In this document: positions 6,037 through 8,654 of the stretch, piece after piece
Layout of the letters: each line of letters opens with the position of its first letter
Numbering within the stretch: position 1 is the stretch's first letter
Source: an uncultured Sphingomonadales bacterium
GTDB lineage: Bacteria; Pseudomonadota; Alphaproteobacteria; Sphingomonadales; Sphingomonadaceae
Assembly (NCBI GenBank): GCA_903868655.1
Contig: CAIPWG010000088.1
Location: 1-8,654 of the forward strand
DNA: 8,654 nucleotides
Direction of reading: 5' to 3'
Position numbers and translations under genes: made by a program
Notes under the pieces: model-generated
The model's input: the letters and a program-made list of their open reading frames with translations, nothing else
Database searches by the model: none
What the model was told of the DNA's origin: nothing

Positions 6037-7278
6037 TTAATCCGCCAAGGCGTTTCCGATAACCGCTTCGATCCGCGCGTGGTCGGTTTCATCCAGACAG
6101 TACGGCGGCAGGACATAGATCGTGTTGCCCAGTGGGCGCAGCAGCACATCGGCCTGCCGGAAATGGGCGAGCAGGCGAGGCCCAAGACGGGATAGATAAC
6201 CGCCGTCGGGTGCGATTACGTCGATTGCGGCGATCGTGCCGCACGCGCGCGGGTTGGCGGCGCCGGGCAGGGTGCCAAGCCGTTCGGCCATCGCGGCCTG
6301 GCGCGCGGCAAGCGCGGCGATGCGGGCGCGCACCGGTTCATCCTGCCAGATGGCAATATTGGCAGCCGCAGCGGCGCACGCGATCGGGTTGGCGGTGAAG
6401 CTGGACGAATGAAAAAAGGTCTTCGTCCGGTCGGTCGACAGATGCGCCGCATAGATTGCTTCACTGGCCATCGTCACCGCCAGCGGCATCGATCCGCCGG
6501 TCAGGCCTTTGGCCAGGCACAGGATATCGGGCACGACGCCGGCCTGTTCGCAAGCCAGCAGCGTGCCAGTTCGGCCCCACCCGGTCATCACCTCGTCAGC
6601 GATGAACAACACATCGTGCGCGCGGCAGATGTCGGCCATCTGGCGCAAGATGTCGGCCGAATAGAACAGCATGCCACCTGCGCCCAACACCAGCGGTTCG
6701 ACAATCAAGGCCGCAGGGTGGGTATCGCGGCACAAGGCGGTCAATGCGCTCAGCGTGTTGTCACCATCGGCGATCGGAAACGGGATCGTGTCGACATCGA
6801 ACAGCATCGGCGCATAGGCCGCGTTGAACACCCCTCGTTCACCCACCGACATCGTGCCGATGGTATCGCCGTGGTAGCTGTGTTCCATTACGATGATATT
6901 GCTGCGCCGGGTGCCGGTATGCGCGTGAAACCCCAGCGCCATTTTCAACGCGACTTCGACGCAGGTCGATCCGCTGTCGGAAAAGAACACGCGGGTCAGT
7001 TCCGGGGGCATGAGCGCGCGCAAGCCTTGCGCCACGGTTTCGGCAGGCTGGTGGGTCCAGCCGGCAAAGATCACCTGATCGAGCCGCTCGGTCTGGTCAC
7101 GGATCGCGGCCATGATGCGGGGATGGTTGTGGCCATGCGTCGTGACCCACCAACTGGAAATGCCGTCGATGACCCGGCGGCCGTCGGCGGTATGGAGCGT
7201 TGCACCTTCGGCGCGTTCGACCAGCGGGATCGGTTCGCCCAGACCATGCTGGGTAAACGGGTGCCAGATCGCGCTCAT
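6037..7278 (-). CDS. bioA: Adenosylmethionine-8-amino-7-oxononanoate aminotransferase
   Basis: A 413-residue class III, PLP-dependent aminotransferase converting 8-amino-7-oxononanoate (KAPA) to 7,8-diaminononanoate (DAPA) in the cytoplasm, classically with S-adenosylmethionine as amino donor. BioA-specific marks are clear: IWHPFTQ at the start, ISSWWV with the substrate-site Trp pair (43-44), FSDSGSTCVEVALKMA with the phosphate-binding loop, EHSYHGDT with Tyr135, FIADEVMTGWGRTG with the PLP-contacting Asp228, LAKGLTGG with Lys257 as Schiff-base residue, SSSFTANPIACAAA, and LLRPLGNTIYVLPPY with Arg381. Length fits the family. The ATG overlaps the bioD stop codon by 4 bases, with a GAAGG-type ribosome site upstream, so translation is coupled to bioD. 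Nothing suggests damage. Confidence in the function is high; the amino donor is taken from the family. Confidence 0.97.
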   Translation of the reverse strand: MSAIWHPFTQHGLGEPIPLVERAEGATLHTADGRRVIDGISSWWVTTHGHNHPRIMAAIRDQTERLDQVIFAGWTHQPAETVAQGLRALMPPELTRVFFSDSGSTCVEVALKMALGFHAHTGTRRSNIIVMEHSYHGDTIGTMSVGERGVFNAAYAPMLFDVDTIPFPIADGDNTLSALTALCRDTHPAALIVEPLVLGAGGMLFYSADILRQMADICRAHDVLFIADEVMTGWGRTGTLLACEQAGVVPDILCLAKGLTGGSMPLAVTMASEAIYAAHLSTDRTKTFFHSSSFTANPIACAAAAANIAIWQDEPVRARIAALAARQAAMAERLGTLPGAANPRACGTIAAIDVIAPDGGYLSRLGPRLLAHFRQADVLLRPLGNTIYVLPPYCLDETDHARIEAVIGNALAD

Positions 7279-7895
7279 CCGAGGGCCTTCATGTCGAAGC
7301 CCGCGGCAAAGGCGGCCGCCAGATGGGCGCGATCGAGCGTGGGCAGCAGGGGCAGGCGGCCAAGGCGATGGACATTGCCCATGGTGGCAATGGTGTCTTC
7401 GTTATCGGGCATGGCATCGCCAACAAATGCGACGCCGTGCACGGTAACCCCGCGCTTGCGCAGGGCCTCGATCGTCAGCAGGCTATGGTTGATAGTACCA
7501 AGGGCTGTGCGCGCCACAATAATCACCGGCAGGTTCCACCAGGCGAATATATCGGCATAGGTCGTGCTCCGCGTGATCGGTACCAGCGCGCCGCCTGCTC
7601 CTTCGACCACCAGCGGGCGGTGCGGTGGCAGTGTCAACCGCGCCGGATCGATCACCAGCCCATCGAGTTCAGCCGCGCGATGCGGGCTCAGCGGCTGGGT
7701 CAGGCGATAGGATTCGGGCAGAATGCGGTCTGGGGCGAGGCCCGCCAGTTGGGCCACGGCGTCGGCATCGGCGCCGTCGTCCAGGCCCGATTGCACCGGT
7801 TTCCAGTAATGAGCGCCCAGCGCATCGGTCAGTGCGGCAGCAAATACCGTCTTGCCAATGCCGGTATCGGTGCCGGTGACGACAAACGCGGTCAT
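7275..7895 (-). CDS. bioD: Dethiobiotin synthetase
   Basis: A 206-residue ATP-dependent enzyme that closes the ureido ring of dethiobiotin from 7,8-diaminononanoate and CO2. The P-loop GTDTGIGKT is at residues 8-16 with Lys15; YWKPVQSG (30-37) holds the substrate-site Lys32; VEGAGGALVPI (97-107) is the conserved Glu-containing loop; VIIVARTALGTINHSLLTIEAL (124-145) is the typical central strand and helix. Length is slightly shorter than the 220-240 common in the family but all core motifs are present. The start ATG overlaps the bioF stop by 4 bases (ATGA) and has AGGAG 8 bases upstream, inside the bioF coding sequence; the stop overlaps the bioA start in the same way. It is the middle gene of a tightly coupled three-gene unit. 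Confidence 0.97.
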   Translation of the reverse strand: MTAFVVTGTDTGIGKTVFAAALTDALGAHYWKPVQSGLDDGADADAVAQLAGLAPDRILPESYRLTQPLSPHRAAELDGLVIDPARLTLPPHRPLVVEGAGGALVPITRSTTYADIFAWWNLPVIIVARTALGTINHSLLTIEALRKRGVTVHGVAFVGDAMPDNEDTIATMGNVHRLGRLPLLPTLDRAHLAAAFAAGFDMKALG

Positions 7896-8654
7896 TTCAT
7901 GATCTCCTGAAGCGTGATGGCCAAATTGGCCAGATCGGCGCGGGTGCAGTTAAGCGTGATCGACAGGCGCAACCGCGCTGTCCCGGGCGCGACCGTCGGC
8001 GGGCGAATGCCGCGCACATCGAACCCGGCACGCTGCAGGCCGCAGGCAATTTCCATGCACCGTGTATCATCGCCGACGATCAGGGGTAAAATCTGCGTGC
8101 CAGTAGCGGTTGCGCCCAGCGGGACCAGCACGCGGGCGGCCTGTTCCATCAGCACCACCAATTGTGCGCGCCGTTCTGGCTCGTCGATGCAGATGCGGAT
8201 TGCTTCACGAACCGCAGCCGCCATCAGCGGCGAAGGTGCGGTGGAAAAGATGAACGGGCGACCGCGGTTGATCAGAAAATCGCGCATCACGGCAGGGCCG
8301 CAGATCAGCGCGCCTTCGGCCCCCAGCGCCTTGCCACAGGTGCGCAAGACGACGGTGTCGGGCCGGCCATCCAGCCCGTCGGCCAGTCCACGCCCGTGGT
8401 GTCCGAACACGCCGGTGGCGTGCGCCTCGTCGATCAGCAGGATCGCGCCGAACCGTTCGGCGATCGCGGTCAAATCGGTCAGTGGCGCGCAGTCGCCGTC
8501 CATCGAATAGAGCGTTTCAAATGCCAGCCAGATTTGGCCCCTTTGGCCAGCGCTGCGCCAGGCGGCGCAGGCATCGGCGAAGGCCTGCGCATTGTTGTGC
8601 GGCACCGATTGTGCCGCAGCCCGTGTCAGCCGCAGCCCTTCGTGCATCGAGGCA
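7892..8654 (-). CDS. bioF: 8-amino-7-oxononanoate synthase, N-terminus outside window
   Basis: The C-terminal 253 residues of a PLP-dependent alpha-oxoamine synthase that condenses a pimeloyl thioester with L-alanine to give KAPA. The coding frame continues through the right edge, reading ...A-S-M-H-E-G-L-R, which matches the internal NHAS(L)xxGxRLS region of BioF, so the Met at 8647 is internal and roughly 130 N-terminal residues are missing. Visible marks, counted from that Met, are YSMDGDCAPL (47-56), LLIDEAHATGVFGHHGRG (70-87) with PLP-contacting Asp73 and His76, VLRTCGKALGAEGA (100-113) with Lys106 as Schiff-base residue, and GIRPPTVAPGTARLRLSI (213-230), the BioF signature near the C-terminus. 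These distinguish it from the related Kbl and HemA enzymes. The stop codon overlaps bioD by 4 bases. The operon promoter lies outside the window. Confidence 0.95.
   Translation of the reverse strand, partial: ASMHEGLRLTRAAAQSVPHNNAQAFADACAAWRSAGQRGQIWLAFETLYSMDGDCAPLTDLTAIAERFGAILLIDEAHATGVFGHHGRGLADGLDGRPDTVVLRTCGKALGAEGALICGPAVMRDFLINRGRPFIFSTAPSPLMAAAVREAIRICIDEPERRAQLVVLMEQAARVLVPLGATATGTQILPLIVGDDTRCMEIACGLQRAGFDVRGIRPPTVAPGTARLRLSITLNCTRADLANLAITLQEIMK

Noticed and set aside
6409..7560. A 383-codon open frame antisense to bioA and bioD
   Set aside because: It is the mirror of two firmly identified biotin genes; the translation is rich in Arg, Gln, Gly and His with no recognisable domain, as expected for a complementary frame in GC-rich DNA.

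Overview
The window looks like a piece of a Gram-negative, GC-rich alphaproteobacterial chromosome, most plausibly a sphingomonad. This placement is inferred from protein style: a long outer-membrane TonB-dependent receptor with a QIVVTAQRR-type TonB box, an exported cyclophilin, and a compact bioF-bioD-bioA cluster. I cannot name the species. No RNA genes, insertion sequences, phage genes or CRISPR arrays are visible.

Layout from left to right. Positions 1-256 carry no gene I can support. An exported cyclophilin-type peptidyl-prolyl isomerase lies on the + strand (257-919). Everything else lies on the - strand, so the next gene converges on it with a gap of about 35 bases. Read in their own direction, right to left, the - strand genes are: the 3' two thirds of bioF (cut by the window's right edge), bioD, bioA, a double-length TetR-type regulator, then, after an AT-rich promoter region, a TonB-dependent receptor and an exported calcium-dependent phosphatidylinositol phospholipase C-like protein.

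The three biotin genes overlap by 4 bases at each junction (ATGA), so they are almost certainly translated together. They cover three consecutive steps, from pimeloyl thioester to dethiobiotin; the last enzyme, BioB, is not in the window. The TetR-type gene starts 51 bases after bioA and may be co-transcribed with it.

The receptor and the phospholipase-like gene form a second unit. In front of the receptor is a perfect TATAAT -10 element and three different inverted repeats packed into 64 bases. Between the receptor and the phospholipase-like gene is a long GC-rich hairpin ending in five T residues, just before a strong ribosome binding site. This suggests that the exported enzyme is made by partial read-through of the receptor message. 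A simple reading, which is inference, is that the enzyme releases a phosphorylated or lipid-derived ligand outside or in the periplasm, the receptor imports it, and the tandem TetR protein next door controls the pair. The least ordinary items are the tandem TetR protein with a degenerate first DNA-binding half, the operator-like cluster, the intercistronic hairpin, and a pair of mutually exclusive inverted repeats inside the receptor's plug codons.
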